Below are positions 35,708 to 44,681 of a stretch of DNA of 64,000 nucleotides, piece after piece. The DNA is from Microbulbifer sp. THAF38. GTDB taxonomy: Bacteria; Pseudomonadota; Gammaproteobacteria; Pseudomonadales; Cellvibrionaceae. The stretch's first letter is position 1, and each line of letters begins with the position of its first letter. The DNA is taken from assembly GCF_009363535.1 (NCBI RefSeq), contig NZ_CP045369.1, positions 694,501-758,500 of the forward strand, given 5' to 3'. Made by a program: the position numbers and the translations under genes. Under the pieces are notes generated by a model. That model did not search any database, was not told the DNA's origin, and saw only the letters and a list, made by a program, of their open reading frames with translations.

Positions 35708-37001
35708 AGCGTTCTACGCTGATTGCGGTTATAACGTCATGCCGGTCTGCAATGCCGATTTTATCGCCGGCGTTGAGATTAACCGGTGCAGCAATTTCTT
35801 CTCCATTGAGCATAAGGCGAATTCCCGCATCCACTCTTAATGCCAAGCGTCCCGCATGGTTGGTAACGGTTGCCGCAGGATGTTCTGGGGGGGTAGGTGT
35901 TACTTGGAACTTATCCTCATGCCAAAAAACAAACAGCGGTTGTTGTGCCGCAAGAGCGCGATGACCATATAGCAGGTGCGTCGCCGCAGCTTCCGAAGGT
36001 GCTTCCAGGTGCAAGCTGATTTCACTTTCTGGAGCCGCGCTGACACTATTAACCAGCCGCAATGCAGAATCTTGACTGCGAATCTCTTTCCATCGATTTT
36101 TAATGGATTGGGCTGTACTGTCTCTGGCGAGAAGATGCATACGTTGAGCTAATTGCATACCTCCGGGAATTTCTGACCAGCGGTGGGAAATAAAGCTCAC
36201 ACTGTTGCTGTCGGCAAGATTTTCGATCATTGCCCGCACACGGGAAAGAATGGGGGCTGTGGCATCTTGAAGTTGGCGCAAGGATATTTTTGCCGTTCGA
36301 TCATCCAACTCAGCAAGAACCTCTCCCTGGCTCATAGCACGGCCGACCCATTGGGGCATCAAGTCGTATAGTTGTTGTTCAGATTCAGCGGAGTGCAGTG
36401 GGTCAAAACGGCACTGCATTATGAAGGCATCGGTAAACACCCTTGCCCAAGCTTCATGAAAATGGCATAGGCCTGCATCGGCAACGCTCTCTGCCGATTT
36501 TACGGTGGCGAGTTGATCTACCGAAATGCGGGAAATCAGAGTTTGATGTAGTTGTAATTCCACATGGATATGCAGTCCGGCTGGGGCTAGGTCGCCAACA
36601 GCTGCACTAGCCGAATCAACGAGTCCGACCACATTCATGTTACTTTCTTTGATGATTCCGAGCAGTAGAGCCAGTTGCTCACGGGTAAAGTTTCCGGGCA
36701 CCGCTAGTACTAATTCTTCAGGGAGGTCGCAGTGTTCGGAGATCTCCTGTAAGTGGCAGTAAGCCAGGTCGGCGTGGTGGCGGCAGCGCTGGTTGGCGGA
36801 TTTTAGTGATTCCAAGCTGAGTCTCCGCCAAAACTGGTTATTAACCTGAGTGGGGTGACTGCGTGCACGCATTTGTGCCGCGGTGCCGATATGGATTCGA
36901 CCCGGCTCAATTACCGCGATGCCAGGGCTTTCCAGAACTTCCGTAGTGCCGATAAAAACTCTTAAACCACAGTCATTGATTTCAAGGACGCCTTGTCCCA
37001 T
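35697..37001 (-). CDS. degenerate Hsp70/actin-like protein with FHA-like C-terminus
   Basis: 434 residues, predicted cytoplasmic. Residues 1-150 resemble the first half of an actin/Hsp70 fold: a ring of beta strands, then AVPGNFTREQLALLLGIIKE and VVGLVDSASAAV, as around the second subdomain of DnaK. The Gly-rich phosphate-2 loop expected next is missing (it reads DLAPAGLHIH), so ATP use is doubtful. The last 60 residues (LMLNGEEIAAPVNLNAGDKI) resemble a forkhead-associated or similar beta-sandwich. It lies between the ExbB-like and VWA genes, which suggests a cytoplasmic regulator or scaffold for the complex. Confidence 0.6.
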   Translation of the reverse strand: MGQGVLEINDCGLRVFIGTTEVLESPGIAVIEPGRIHIGTAAQMRARSHPTQVNNQFWRRLSLESLKSANQRCRHHADLAYCHLQEISEHCDLPEELVLAVPGNFTREQLALLLGIIKESNMNVVGLVDSASAAVGDLAPAGLHIHVELQLHQTLISRISVDQLATVKSAESVADAGLCHFHEAWARVFTDAFIMQCRFDPLHSAESEQQLYDLMPQWVGRAMSQGEVLAELDDRTAKISLRQLQDATAPILSRVRAMIENLADSNSVSFISHRWSEIPGGMQLAQRMHLLARDSTAQSIKNRWKEIRSQDSALRLVNSVSAAPESEISLHLEAPSEAAATHLLYGHRALAAQQPLFVFWHEDKFQVTPTPPEHPAATVTNHAGRLALRVDAGIRLMLNGEEIAAPVNLNAGDKIGIADRHDVITAISVERYET

Positions 37002-37048
37002 GAGGAATTCCTCGCGGCCAATATCCGAAATGATGGTTTTGATGGTAG

Positions 37049-37843
37049 TTAGCTGATTTTAAGGAACCTCAGCAGGCGGTTGTCACAATAATTCTGCGTG
37101 TCCAGCACCAGTCTCTCTTGCATAAGCTGTAACTGATGGGTGAAAAACATAATGACGATACTGATTACTAGGGCAATAAAAGTGGAGTTAAAGGCGACAC
37201 CAAGGCTCACGGTAACACCGGCAATATCACCTTCCACTGCCTTGTGGGCCTGAGATAGTGCTTCGCCAATACCGCGTACAGTTCCAATAAATCCAATAGA
37301 GGGGATTGCCCAGGTGATATAGCGAACCATAGCCAGTTCCGAATCGAGTCGATCCCCCTCTGTTTCGCACACCTCTTTTACCGAATTGGAAACGGCAGCC
37401 ACATTTCGGGTCGATCCGAATCGTTGCAGGGCGGTGAGCAATGCTCTGGGCACGAGATAACTTCGCTCCTCTTCGGGTAGGGCCTGTATGGGGCGGGATA
37501 GGTCTCGGGTGTCTTCCGGTAATATGGGTGTGCCCTCACTGATATTGAGCAGGGCTTTATCGAGTAATTTACGCTCGCGCATACTACGGCGCGCCTTTAG
37601 GCCCATAATCGCCATGGCCCAAAGCATCAATACAAAACAGGCTTCCTGTTCATAATCCCTCATTACGATGTACATAGAGCGCTGCTGTATATAGGTTTCC
37701 CCTGCGGCCTCCCGAGCGAGTTGCTCTTCTATAAGCGCGTCTGCATTGGGACGGATGATGGCAACATAAATGGCATGCACCAGGATAATGGATCCCAGAA
37801 GTGCAAATATCTGGAAAATAAAGTCTGAGGATTTGAATTTCAT
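37049..37843 (-). CDS. ExbB/MotA/TolQ-like ion channel subunit
   Basis: 264 residues from the ATG at 37843; an open frame 51 codons longer lacks a start with good spacing. Helix 1 lies at about 7-29, helix 2 at about 60-78, then a cytoplasmic loop. The last two helices follow in the family pattern AIPSIGFIGTVRGIGEAL and a VSLGVAFNSTFIALVISIVIMF stretch. In this family four or five such subunits surround two single-helix partners and use ion flow to move them. Here the partners encoded downstream are the two VWA proteins, not ExbD. It is 47 bases from the Hsp70-like gene. Confidence 0.85.
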   Translation of the reverse strand: MKFKSSDFIFQIFALLGSIILVHAIYVAIIRPNADALIEEQLAREAAGETYIQQRSMYIVMRDYEQEACFVLMLWAMAIMGLKARRSMRERKLLDKALLNISEGTPILPEDTRDLSRPIQALPEEERSYLVPRALLTALQRFGSTRNVAAVSNSVKEVCETEGDRLDSELAMVRYITWAIPSIGFIGTVRGIGEALSQAHKAVEGDIAGVTVSLGVAFNSTFIALVISIVIMFFTHQLQLMQERLVLDTQNYCDNRLLRFLKIS

Positions 37844-37868
37844 GACGGTGCCCTTGGCGGCTTCTCTT

Positions 37869-38081
37869 CTAAATATCCACAGGATAGGAAACGGATAAAT
37901 CTTCAGAAATTTCCTCTGAGGATTTGTAGTCATCAGAGCGGTTGCTCTTGCGTTTTCCTTTGTTTTTCTCTGGCTTTTCCTTGTTGGCTTGAGCAATGGT
38001 TATCTCATCCGTATCTTCTTTCTCTTGGGCAAGTAAATAAGAGGGTAAAAGAATGATGAGTACTAAGATGATTCTGAACAT
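37869..38081 (-). CDS. small highly charged secreted protein
   Basis: 70 residues from the ATG at 38081, which has a strong Shine-Dalgarno (AAGGAAGGAG). A cleavable signal peptide (MFRIILVLIILLPSYLLAQ) is followed by about 50 mostly charged residues (EKEDTDE..., KPEKNKGKRKSNR), so the mature part is probably disordered. It is 25 bases upstream of the ExbB-like gene and 13 bases downstream of the PEGA gene. Small enough to be missed by automatic annotation, but position, start and signal peptide support it. Confidence 0.75.
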   Translation of the reverse strand: MFRIILVLIILLPSYLLAQEKEDTDEITIAQANKEKPEKNKGKRKSNRSDDYKSSEEISEDLSVSYPVDI

Positions 38082-38094
38082 CTTCTCTCCTTCC

Positions 38095-40185
38095 TTAATT
38101 AATCCAGCGAGCCACTCTGAATCCAATATCGTTTCGGGGGGCTTCACCATAATCGCGGTAAGATAAGCGCAGCTCGGTTAACCCTGAGTGACGCCAGCTG
38201 GAGCCTCGAATTACATGGTAGTCACCATCTTGTGGCCCAATCGGGTTTTCTTCCACGCGAGATGTGAGTCCGGTACCAATGGTATATAGGTCGTGAATCC
38301 ATTCAGATACATTGCCTCCCAGATCGTAAATACCGAGAGGATTTGGGCTGTAGCTGGCGACGGGTGCGGTAGCCGCATAGCGATCACTATAGGTGCGCAA
38401 GACCGCCGGTATGAGTTTTGCGGCGTGGCTGTCGGCGTAGTTGCCGGAGTTGGCACCGATGGGCAGTTCATTGCCCCAAGGGAATTTTCGCATAGTGCCT
38501 TTGTCATAGCGGGCCAACCAGGCCCACTCGGCTTCTGTGGGCAGACGGTAGCCGTCTGCCGCTGAGTCAAACCCAACTATTTTTCCACGTTCAGTCAGAT
38601 AGACGGGGTTTAGACCGTCGCGCTCACTGAGCCAGTTACAGAACAGGGCGGCATCAGCCCAGCTGACATTGACGACGGGAAGGTTGTCATTATCCAAACT
38701 AACCCCGTTGACATGCCTTGAGGTGTGCATGCGTTTAAAGCGGCGGAATTCTCCATTGGTTACTTCCGTGGCTCCAATATAAAAAGGACGGTTGAGAGAA
38801 ACCTGTCGCATTACCTCATTGGCACGGCGTCCCTGTTCTCGACGTGAAGAACCCATGGTGAATACGGCATTGGGGCGCATTAACTTCATCGTGCCGCCGG
38901 CAGCATGACGGTAGGACGATGGAACTTGCTGCCAGCGAGCCTGTTCTTTGGTTAACAATACAGCGCGTACTGTTTGCTCTAACTTGTCACTGGGGATTAC
39001 GCGGGTATCAAATGCTTGATAACCATTTTTCCTGACTTCAATACTGTGACTCTTGGTGGGAAGATTAAATGCCTGGCCGCTTCTCCCCGCGTACTGCCCA
39101 TCGATATACACTTCTGCATCGGAGGGAACGCTTGTTACAAACACTCTTCCGTAGACGGCATTTAAATTAATATTGAGGTCACGTTCCATTCCGGCGGAAA
39201 GGTCTATTGTGTGCTCAACAGAAGCATAACCATCTTTAAAAAATCTCAGTCGATGGGTTTGCCCCGATGCTAGCTCGAGTTCCAAGGGCGCGTGACCGCG
39301 AAATTCGCCATCTACGGTAACGCCGGCACCCTCGGGAGTTGTAACTACTCGCAGTAGTCCATCGGCTGGGCCGAGATTGACTGTGGGAAGTGTTTGATCC
39401 ACACCGGCAGTGACGGCTATTGGGACATCGACCGTTTTATGATCCGGTAGGGAAATGGAAATAACTCTATCGCCCTGTACCAATTCTGTATTGAGTGGTG
39501 TGGTACCGAGAACTTTTCCATCGGCTGTAACAGTGGCGCCAGGTGGGTTACTACCAATACGTATATTGGCCCAACCCGGTCGCAGTTTGGCCTCCAGCCT
39601 GTGAATATTATCTAGCCCTTCAATTTTAATCTCCCGAGTAAAAGGCAGATAGCGGTCGGAGAGAACGGTCACCCGCAATGATCCTGGGCGGATATTCTCT
39701 ACCAGCCCATTTTTATTGGGGACCTCATTGCCATTGATCAAAACTTTGACTGGAACTGGAGGATCGGTTTCTACTTGCAGATGGCCGGGAAGTTTATCCA
39801 ACGTTACCGAGTGGCGACTGTGCCCCTCGCTAGCTACTTCCACTTCGCCAGTCTCGGGTAAATATCCTTCTGCGCTGATGGTGTAATTGTAACTGCCTGG
39901 AAGCACCAGGTGCCCATCTCCTAATGGCAAGGCAAAGCCTTCAATACTGACATTGGCGTTTTTGGGCACGGTTTCAAATATCAAAGAGCGGGCGGCGACT
40001 AAATATATCAGTGCCAAGAGGCTCAGTAGCAAACAGGCCACCACAATCATTGCGCGCTTGGAGAAAAACAGGCGAACACGGGTAGAGCTGATCTGAACAG
40101 GTGTAAAACCTATGGGTTCGATGAGTGGGGAATCATCGACAGTAGGTTTCTCATCACGGACAGGGATTGCCTCTTTCACTGCCAT
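38095..40185 (-). CDS. PEGA-repeat protein with formylglycine-enzyme-like (SUMF1/EgtB/PvdO) domain
   Basis: 696 residues. A short cytoplasmic tail, one membrane helix (about 48-70), then four or five PEGA domains in the periplasm (repeats of the pattern GxhxVxTxPxGAxVxhDG, for example SNPPGATVTADGKVLGTTPL and TSVPSDAEVYIDGQYAGRSG). A C-terminal SUMF1-type domain follows from about residue 440: FYIGATEVTNGEF, YRLPTEAEWAW and GGNVSEW. At the position of the FGE active-site cysteines the chain reads RGSSWRHSGLTELRLSYR, with no cysteine, so sulfatase-type formylglycine formation is not expected. Probably a structural or ligand-binding component. Confidence 0.87.
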   Translation of the reverse strand: MAVKEAIPVRDEKPTVDDSPLIEPIGFTPVQISSTRVRLFFSKRAMIVVACLLLSLLALIYLVAARSLIFETVPKNANVSIEGFALPLGDGHLVLPGSYNYTISAEGYLPETGEVEVASEGHSRHSVTLDKLPGHLQVETDPPVPVKVLINGNEVPNKNGLVENIRPGSLRVTVLSDRYLPFTREIKIEGLDNIHRLEAKLRPGWANIRIGSNPPGATVTADGKVLGTTPLNTELVQGDRVISISLPDHKTVDVPIAVTAGVDQTLPTVNLGPADGLLRVVTTPEGAGVTVDGEFRGHAPLELELASGQTHRLRFFKDGYASVEHTIDLSAGMERDLNINLNAVYGRVFVTSVPSDAEVYIDGQYAGRSGQAFNLPTKSHSIEVRKNGYQAFDTRVIPSDKLEQTVRAVLLTKEQARWQQVPSSYRHAAGGTMKLMRPNAVFTMGSSRREQGRRANEVMRQVSLNRPFYIGATEVTNGEFRRFKRMHTSRHVNGVSLDNDNLPVVNVSWADAALFCNWLSERDGLNPVYLTERGKIVGFDSAADGYRLPTEAEWAWLARYDKGTMRKFPWGNELPIGANSGNYADSHAAKLIPAVLRTYSDRYAATAPVASYSPNPLGIYDLGGNVSEWIHDLYTIGTGLTSRVEENPIGPQDGDYHVIRGSSWRHSGLTELRLSYRDYGEAPRNDIGFRVARWIN

Positions 40186-40459
40186 TTATGCTTCCCTATT
40201 GCTGTGTCGTTATGGATTTATCGCAATATCCTGGCACCGATGAGATAGACTCCATCGTACTAACGCCACCAAGGCTGGGGTGGATGTTTTTTGTGTGAAA
40301 CAAAGCTTAGCTCGCTGCTACCAAAGGGATGGAAGTCAGCGAGACGTTTGTCACAGAACACCTCTTGTCCTGTGAATGAATCCAGTGATTCAATTCAGCT
40401 GTCGCCCCTTGCGAATATCCGATTTATTAGATTTTCTTAACTCTCAGGGGTTCTTGTAT

Positions 40460-42013
40460 TCAGCTATTATTAGCGCCATTTACTTTTTCAGCGCACTGAA
40501 TGACTACTTCGGTGACAGGCTTTCCGGGCTTAACAATAAACTCACGCCTGACATCCCGATATCCGTCGCGTGTGCCAACAGCGGTATATCGACCCGGTTT
40601 TAAAGCAATTTCACGCTGATCGAAATTGCCCAGCCGTCCCACATGGTAAATAGTGACACTAGTGCTACGGTCTGATTTGAAGCGAACAGGGAGAGGGATT
40701 AATGCCTGGGTAAGCGCATTTTCCAGATCTTCTATTTGCTGGACTAGACGCGGCGTTTGCGTGTTTACTTTGCGGGCATCAGCGAGCACTTTACGGGCAA
40801 AGTGGTTGCGCTTGCCCTCACTGAGAGTGAGAGGGTCTTTGAGCAGCTCTTGTAATTGGTCATCTAGCTTCGCCCTGGCAGAAGATCGCGCTTTACCTGT
40901 GACCGCAGTGACCAGGCTGCTGTCTTTCTTCAGTAAAGCGGTATAACTGCTTAGCGCTTCGTGCCAATCTTCTTTTTGTTCCTGTGAACGAGCTACGTTT
41001 AATAGCTTGTTGATCTTCTCCCGCTCTACGCCATTTTTAGCTTGTTTTAGACCGATGGCGGGTGCTTTGGCACTGGGTTTTAATGCTTGGGCTTGATTAA
41101 AAAACTGCTTTGCAGATGAATAATTCTTATCGGCGATGGCTGCATAGCCTGCGGACATAGCCTTTTGATAATCCCTATCGGTAATTTCTATTTCTACCTT
41201 CGCTAATAAGGCCTGAGCTTGAGCAGTTTCGGGGTCTATCGCGAGTGATTTTTTCAGGGAAGACTTGGCTTGGTCCAGGTCGGAGGCTGAGTAGGCCTCT
41301 TTAGCCTGAATGAGCCTCCACCAGGCAATGGGTAGTTTATCGGTCCGTTCTCGACCCCTTAGACCTCTCGGGTGATCTTTAGAGATTGTGAGCACGAGTT
41401 CAAACGCCGTCATTGCGGAATCCCTTTCCCCAGCGTTCAGTGCGCGATTGCCTTCGGCAAGGTGCGCCTCAATACGCTCGGGAATACTGTCACGCAATGT
41501 TTCCAGTGCCTGTAGAGACTCCTGATATTTTTCCAGGGCCTGCTTAAATTGCCTTTTCCGATAAATACTATCGGCTTTTAATGCCAAGTCTTCAGCTGCA
41601 TAAAATTCTTCGAAGGCCCATAGTTCTACTTGGCGTTCTTTTAATTCCTCTTTGACTGCGAGAATATCTTGCAGGATCTTTTGCACATCCCTGCGTTGCT
41701 GCATGATCTCGGCATCGGAATAGGGTGATGCTTGAGCCGGGCTCTCATCAGGGGCGGTTGTTGTTTTGGCAACCGCGGTTTTATCGGGCTGTAATTTCGG
41801 AGTCTGCACAACCTGGGGAAGTCCCCAGAAAACACCCACCAGGCCACTGAGCATGACGGCCCCTAACACAAAGGGCCAGTAAGAGCTTTCCTTGCCCGGG
41901 ATATCCTTTTGATGGCTGGAATTCTTTGTTACTCGAGCTTCCTCGCCGCCAAAGCTAAACTCTGCGGGCTCGATTGGGGTTGAATCTTCCTTGGCGTTAT
42001 TGCGGTGCTGCAT
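40460..42013 (-). CDS. TPR protein with membrane anchor and PEGA-like C-terminus
   Basis: 517 residues. The cytoplasmic N-terminus (about 45 residues) precedes one membrane helix (YWPFVLGAVMLSGLVGVFWGL). The periplasmic part starts with a coiled coil (about 105-135) and several tetratricopeptide-like repeats (140-420; ALEKYQESLQALETL, AKSSLKKSLAIDPETAQAQALLA and ALSSYTALLKKDS). The last 75 residues (STSVTIYHVGRLGNFDQREI, then LKPGRYTAVGTRDGYRDVRREF) look like a PEGA-type beta sandwich. Its fold partners the PEGA/SUMF1 protein; the 274-base gap between the two genes may hold a promoter. Confidence 0.83.
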   Translation of the reverse strand: MQHRNNAKEDSTPIEPAEFSFGGEEARVTKNSSHQKDIPGKESSYWPFVLGAVMLSGLVGVFWGLPQVVQTPKLQPDKTAVAKTTTAPDESPAQASPYSDAEIMQQRRDVQKILQDILAVKEELKERQVELWAFEEFYAAEDLALKADSIYRKRQFKQALEKYQESLQALETLRDSIPERIEAHLAEGNRALNAGERDSAMTAFELVLTISKDHPRGLRGRERTDKLPIAWWRLIQAKEAYSASDLDQAKSSLKKSLAIDPETAQAQALLAKVEIEITDRDYQKAMSAGYAAIADKNYSSAKQFFNQAQALKPSAKAPAIGLKQAKNGVEREKINKLLNVARSQEQKEDWHEALSSYTALLKKDSSLVTAVTGKARSSARAKLDDQLQELLKDPLTLSEGKRNHFARKVLADARKVNTQTPRLVQQIEDLENALTQALIPLPVRFKSDRSTSVTIYHVGRLGNFDQREIALKPGRYTAVGTRDGYRDVRREFIVKPGKPVTEVVIQCAEKVNGANNS

Positions 42014-42108
42014 AGTGGTTCCGCCGTTTTATTCAGTTACCCTGCGAAGATCTTGGGTGCTTACTAAAGTTTAAAATCTGACCGGTTTACCTCGGTAGCA
42101 TTTCTATT

Positions 42109-43332
42109 TCATATGCTGGTTTCGGAAGAAGCAGTTTCCGCTTCATAAATCTCTTTTAAGATTTCCCGCCACTGCCGATACTGGTTTTCTACCGTGCCGC
42201 TCAGGGTCACGGTGCGGTCTTCCAGCTCGACAATTTGTGGTTCCACCTCAGCTTCCATCGAATCTCCCAGTTCCTGTAAAGCTTCGACGTGCATCTTGGC
42301 ATCGGCGCGACGATCAAAACCGCTCTTGATCAAGTAGCCGCCGGCACCAATGCCAACCTGACCCGCCGCCTGGGCGCTGCCGCCACCCGCACCAGCTGCG
42401 GCGATACCGCCAATAATCGCTGCGGCCCCCATAATTGTGTGATTGCGGGCTTTGCGTTTGAGCTCGCGCATTTGTCGGACCTCTTCATAGCTGCGCGCGC
42501 GCCACTCCTGATAGGGAACCTCCATTGTTTTGGCGAAGGTTCCGTAGTATTCCTGAAGCGTGTCCACAAACAGGTAATCGCGTTCGCGGATTTTTCGCAC
42601 CCGCTGGAGCATAGGATCATTTTCTGCGGGCAGGGCACTCAGATAATAAATACCCTCCTGGCTTTGCTGCAGATAGCGGGTAAAGGCCTCGGGAGAAAAG
42701 CTTCTGGCGAAACGCATTTCAGAAATAGTGCGGATTTCGGCAATCTGTTGGTTGGACAGCCCCTGCCGATAATTCAACATGTCATTGGAAACCTGGTTGT
42801 AGATTCCCTGAAAGGCATCCCCTTCGGTTGGGTGCTTCCGATCATAGGCGTAGTGGGAGGCGTATTCGGAATACTCCTTGGTAAACCAGCGTTGGCCGCG
42901 CGAATCGGTAACCGTTACTTCCATGGTGAGAGTTTCACCGTCGGATTGAATAATCCTTCCTGAAACCGTCACGTCAATATTGGTGCGGGCAGAGGGAATC
43001 ACTCTTACTGCACCCCACCCCAAACTGGATTGCAAAGAGTTTGCCAGGGTAACTGCCATAAAACGGGATTCAGCTTGGCGTAACTCGGGAAATATCAAAG
43101 TGTCTTCGTCAACTTCAACCGTATCAATGCCTGGATCAAATTGGATAACGCCGACGTCCAGCAGGCGCTCTTCCGCAATATTTTTGTCCTCAATAGTGAG
43201 GGGGGTAAAAGCGGTGGTTCGCACTTCGGTTGTGGTACATCCGCTAAGCAGTGTGAGTAGCAGCCCAGTTGTCATGACGGCGAGCCGTACAGTCTGCAAA
43301 CAGCGGTAGTTGTTTCGAGCTAAAAGTGCCAT
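42109..43332 (-). CDS. hypothetical lipoprotein C with glycine-zipper segment
   Basis: 407 residues with a lipobox (LLTLLSGC, Cys near 32). The N-terminal half contains strands ending in NIDVTVSGRIIQSDG and looks like a curli-assembly-type or similar alpha/beta domain that handles Asp-containing loops. A glycine-rich stretch (about 298-330, IMGAAAIIGGIAAAGAGGGSA) could insert into a membrane. The C-terminal 75 residues return to charged helix. It lies 17 bases downstream of the Ser-rich lipoprotein gene, probably in one transcript. I do not recognise the family. Confidence 0.72.
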   Translation of the reverse strand: MALLARNNYRCLQTVRLAVMTTGLLLTLLSGCTTTEVRTTAFTPLTIEDKNIAEERLLDVGVIQFDPGIDTVEVDEDTLIFPELRQAESRFMAVTLANSLQSSLGWGAVRVIPSARTNIDVTVSGRIIQSDGETLTMEVTVTDSRGQRWFTKEYSEYASHYAYDRKHPTEGDAFQGIYNQVSNDMLNYRQGLSNQQIAEIRTISEMRFARSFSPEAFTRYLQQSQEGIYYLSALPAENDPMLQRVRKIRERDYLFVDTLQEYYGTFAKTMEVPYQEWRARSYEEVRQMRELKRKARNHTIMGAAAIIGGIAAAGAGGGSAQAAGQVGIGAGGYLIKSGFDRRADAKMHVEALQELGDSMEAEVEPQIVELEDRTVTLSGTVENQYRQWREILKEIYEAETASSETSI

Positions 43333-43349
43333 CTATGCGTCCTCTGTAA

Positions 43350-44516
43350 CTACTTCGTCGCATTTTTATATTTTCGATATTCTTCCCAGAGCTTTTCCCG
43401 TAATTCTGGATCGGTTTCCCTGGTAGCCGCTTCACGGATTTGCCGCGCTACTACGTCGTCATCGGTACCGTTTGGAATGTCTGCGGGAACCACTGGCTGA
43501 GAGCCCGTATGGTTGTACTCTCCCTGGCGACCTTTTGTGGGTAGGCCGGGGCCTGTTACTTGGCCGCTGGAATTGTTTTGCTGGGGGCCGCCGCCACTGG
43601 GCGCTCCGCTTCCTGGGGGGGCGGGGATTTCGGCTTCGGCAGATTCAATTAGGTCTTCCAGCGATTCTCCCGGTGGTGCCTCGTCCATAGCCTCCTCTTC
43701 AGACTCTTTGCCTGCAGAACCGGGTCTGTTGCGAACGTAATCACGTTCGCGAAGGATCATGCCATCGTAGCTCACCATGGTGGATTCAAAGCGACCTTCC
43801 AGTTCCGCGACTCTCTCTGCGGCGGTGCTGGGCGCTTCGTTAGGAGCGCTGCCAGTGCGGGCGGAACTGTTACTGGGCTGTCCACCTGTGGAAGCACTGC
43901 TGCTTGCGGACGAGCTATTGGACGCGGAGCTGCTGCTACTGCTACTCGTTGAGGCGCTGGAAGCCGATGCGGTTTGCTCCTCCTCGGAGAAGTCGATCTC
44001 GTCTGGCGGGGTGCCATCCTGTCCAGAGGAGGGGTCAGGAGGCATACGGCGTTCATCCGGGGATTCCTGTGAGTCGCTATAGACTGGGGAAGAGGGAGAG
44101 CCGCTGCGGGAATCTGCTGTTGGCATACTTTCTCCCGGTGAGCGCTCGCGGGATGAGCGCTCATTGTCACTGGAAGCCGCTCCCGAATTTTGCTGAGACT
44201 CCCTCTGTGCCGTTGGCATATTTGCGCTGGGTTGACTCTTAGAGTGGCTACCGGGTTGCCCACTACTGCTACTGGCAGATTGTGATTGGCTGGAGCTCTG
44301 AGAGCTGCTGCTGGATGATGAGGAGCTGCTCTGAGACTGGGATTGTGACTGTGACTGGGAGCTGGAAGAGGGCATCGACGGCATTGCCGGCGGTTGCGAC
44401 TGGGTTTGCTGGCTTTTACATCCAGCAATCGCTGTGGCCAGCAAAGCAGCAGAGAACAGAGTGTGCCAGCTAATGCCCTGGCGGTGACTTTTTCGTACCG
44501 CTTTCCGAGTTGTCAT
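43350..44516 (-). CDS. Ser/Gln-rich low-complexity lipoprotein
   Basis: 388 residues. The signal ends in a lipobox (LLATAIAGC, Cys near 33). Residues 45-230 are an extreme low-complexity region built from Ser-Gln and poly-Ser runs (SQSQSQSQSSSSSSSS) with scattered Gly, Pro and acidic residues. Only the last 150 residues have ordinary composition: a helix around VAERVAELEGRFESTMVSYD, then a second around ATRETDPELREKLWEEYRKY. The disordered tether could let the C-terminal module reach the peptidoglycan or the inner-membrane complex. The DNA is repetitive here, so length may vary between strains. Confidence 0.8.
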   Translation of the reverse strand: MTTRKAVRKSHRQGISWHTLFSAALLATAIAGCKSQQTQSQPPAMPSMPSSSSQSQSQSQSQSSSSSSSSSSQSSSQSQSASSSSGQPGSHSKSQPSANMPTAQRESQQNSGAASSDNERSSRERSPGESMPTADSRSGSPSSPVYSDSQESPDERRMPPDPSSGQDGTPPDEIDFSEEEQTASASSASTSSSSSSSASNSSSASSSASTGGQPSNSSARTGSAPNEAPSTAAERVAELEGRFESTMVSYDGMILRERDYVRNRPGSAGKESEEEAMDEAPPGESLEDLIESAEAEIPAPPGSGAPSGGGPQQNNSSGQVTGPGLPTKGRQGEYNHTGSQPVVPADIPNGTDDDVVARQIREAATRETDPELREKLWEEYRKYKNATK

Positions 44517-44681
44517 CTCTTTTCTCCTAAAGGGCTTGGCGTTATGCCGGAGGCTGCGGAAAAATTTTTACGGCTCCCTGGCTGCCCAGAAAATGGCTGG
44601 TGTGGAAATTTAAAAGTAGTTGTTATTTGATTATTTGCGCGCTCTCCACAACCATCGGCCAGTAGCGGTAAAGAAAAATAC

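Noticed and set aside
42289..42963. A 224-codon rightward frame
   Set aside because: Lies wholly inside lipoprotein C on the opposite strand and lacks protein-like features.
43904..44340. Repetitive DNA that could suggest a CRISPR array or minisatellite
   Set aside because: The repeats are codon runs for Ser and Gln within an open frame; there are no regular spacers.
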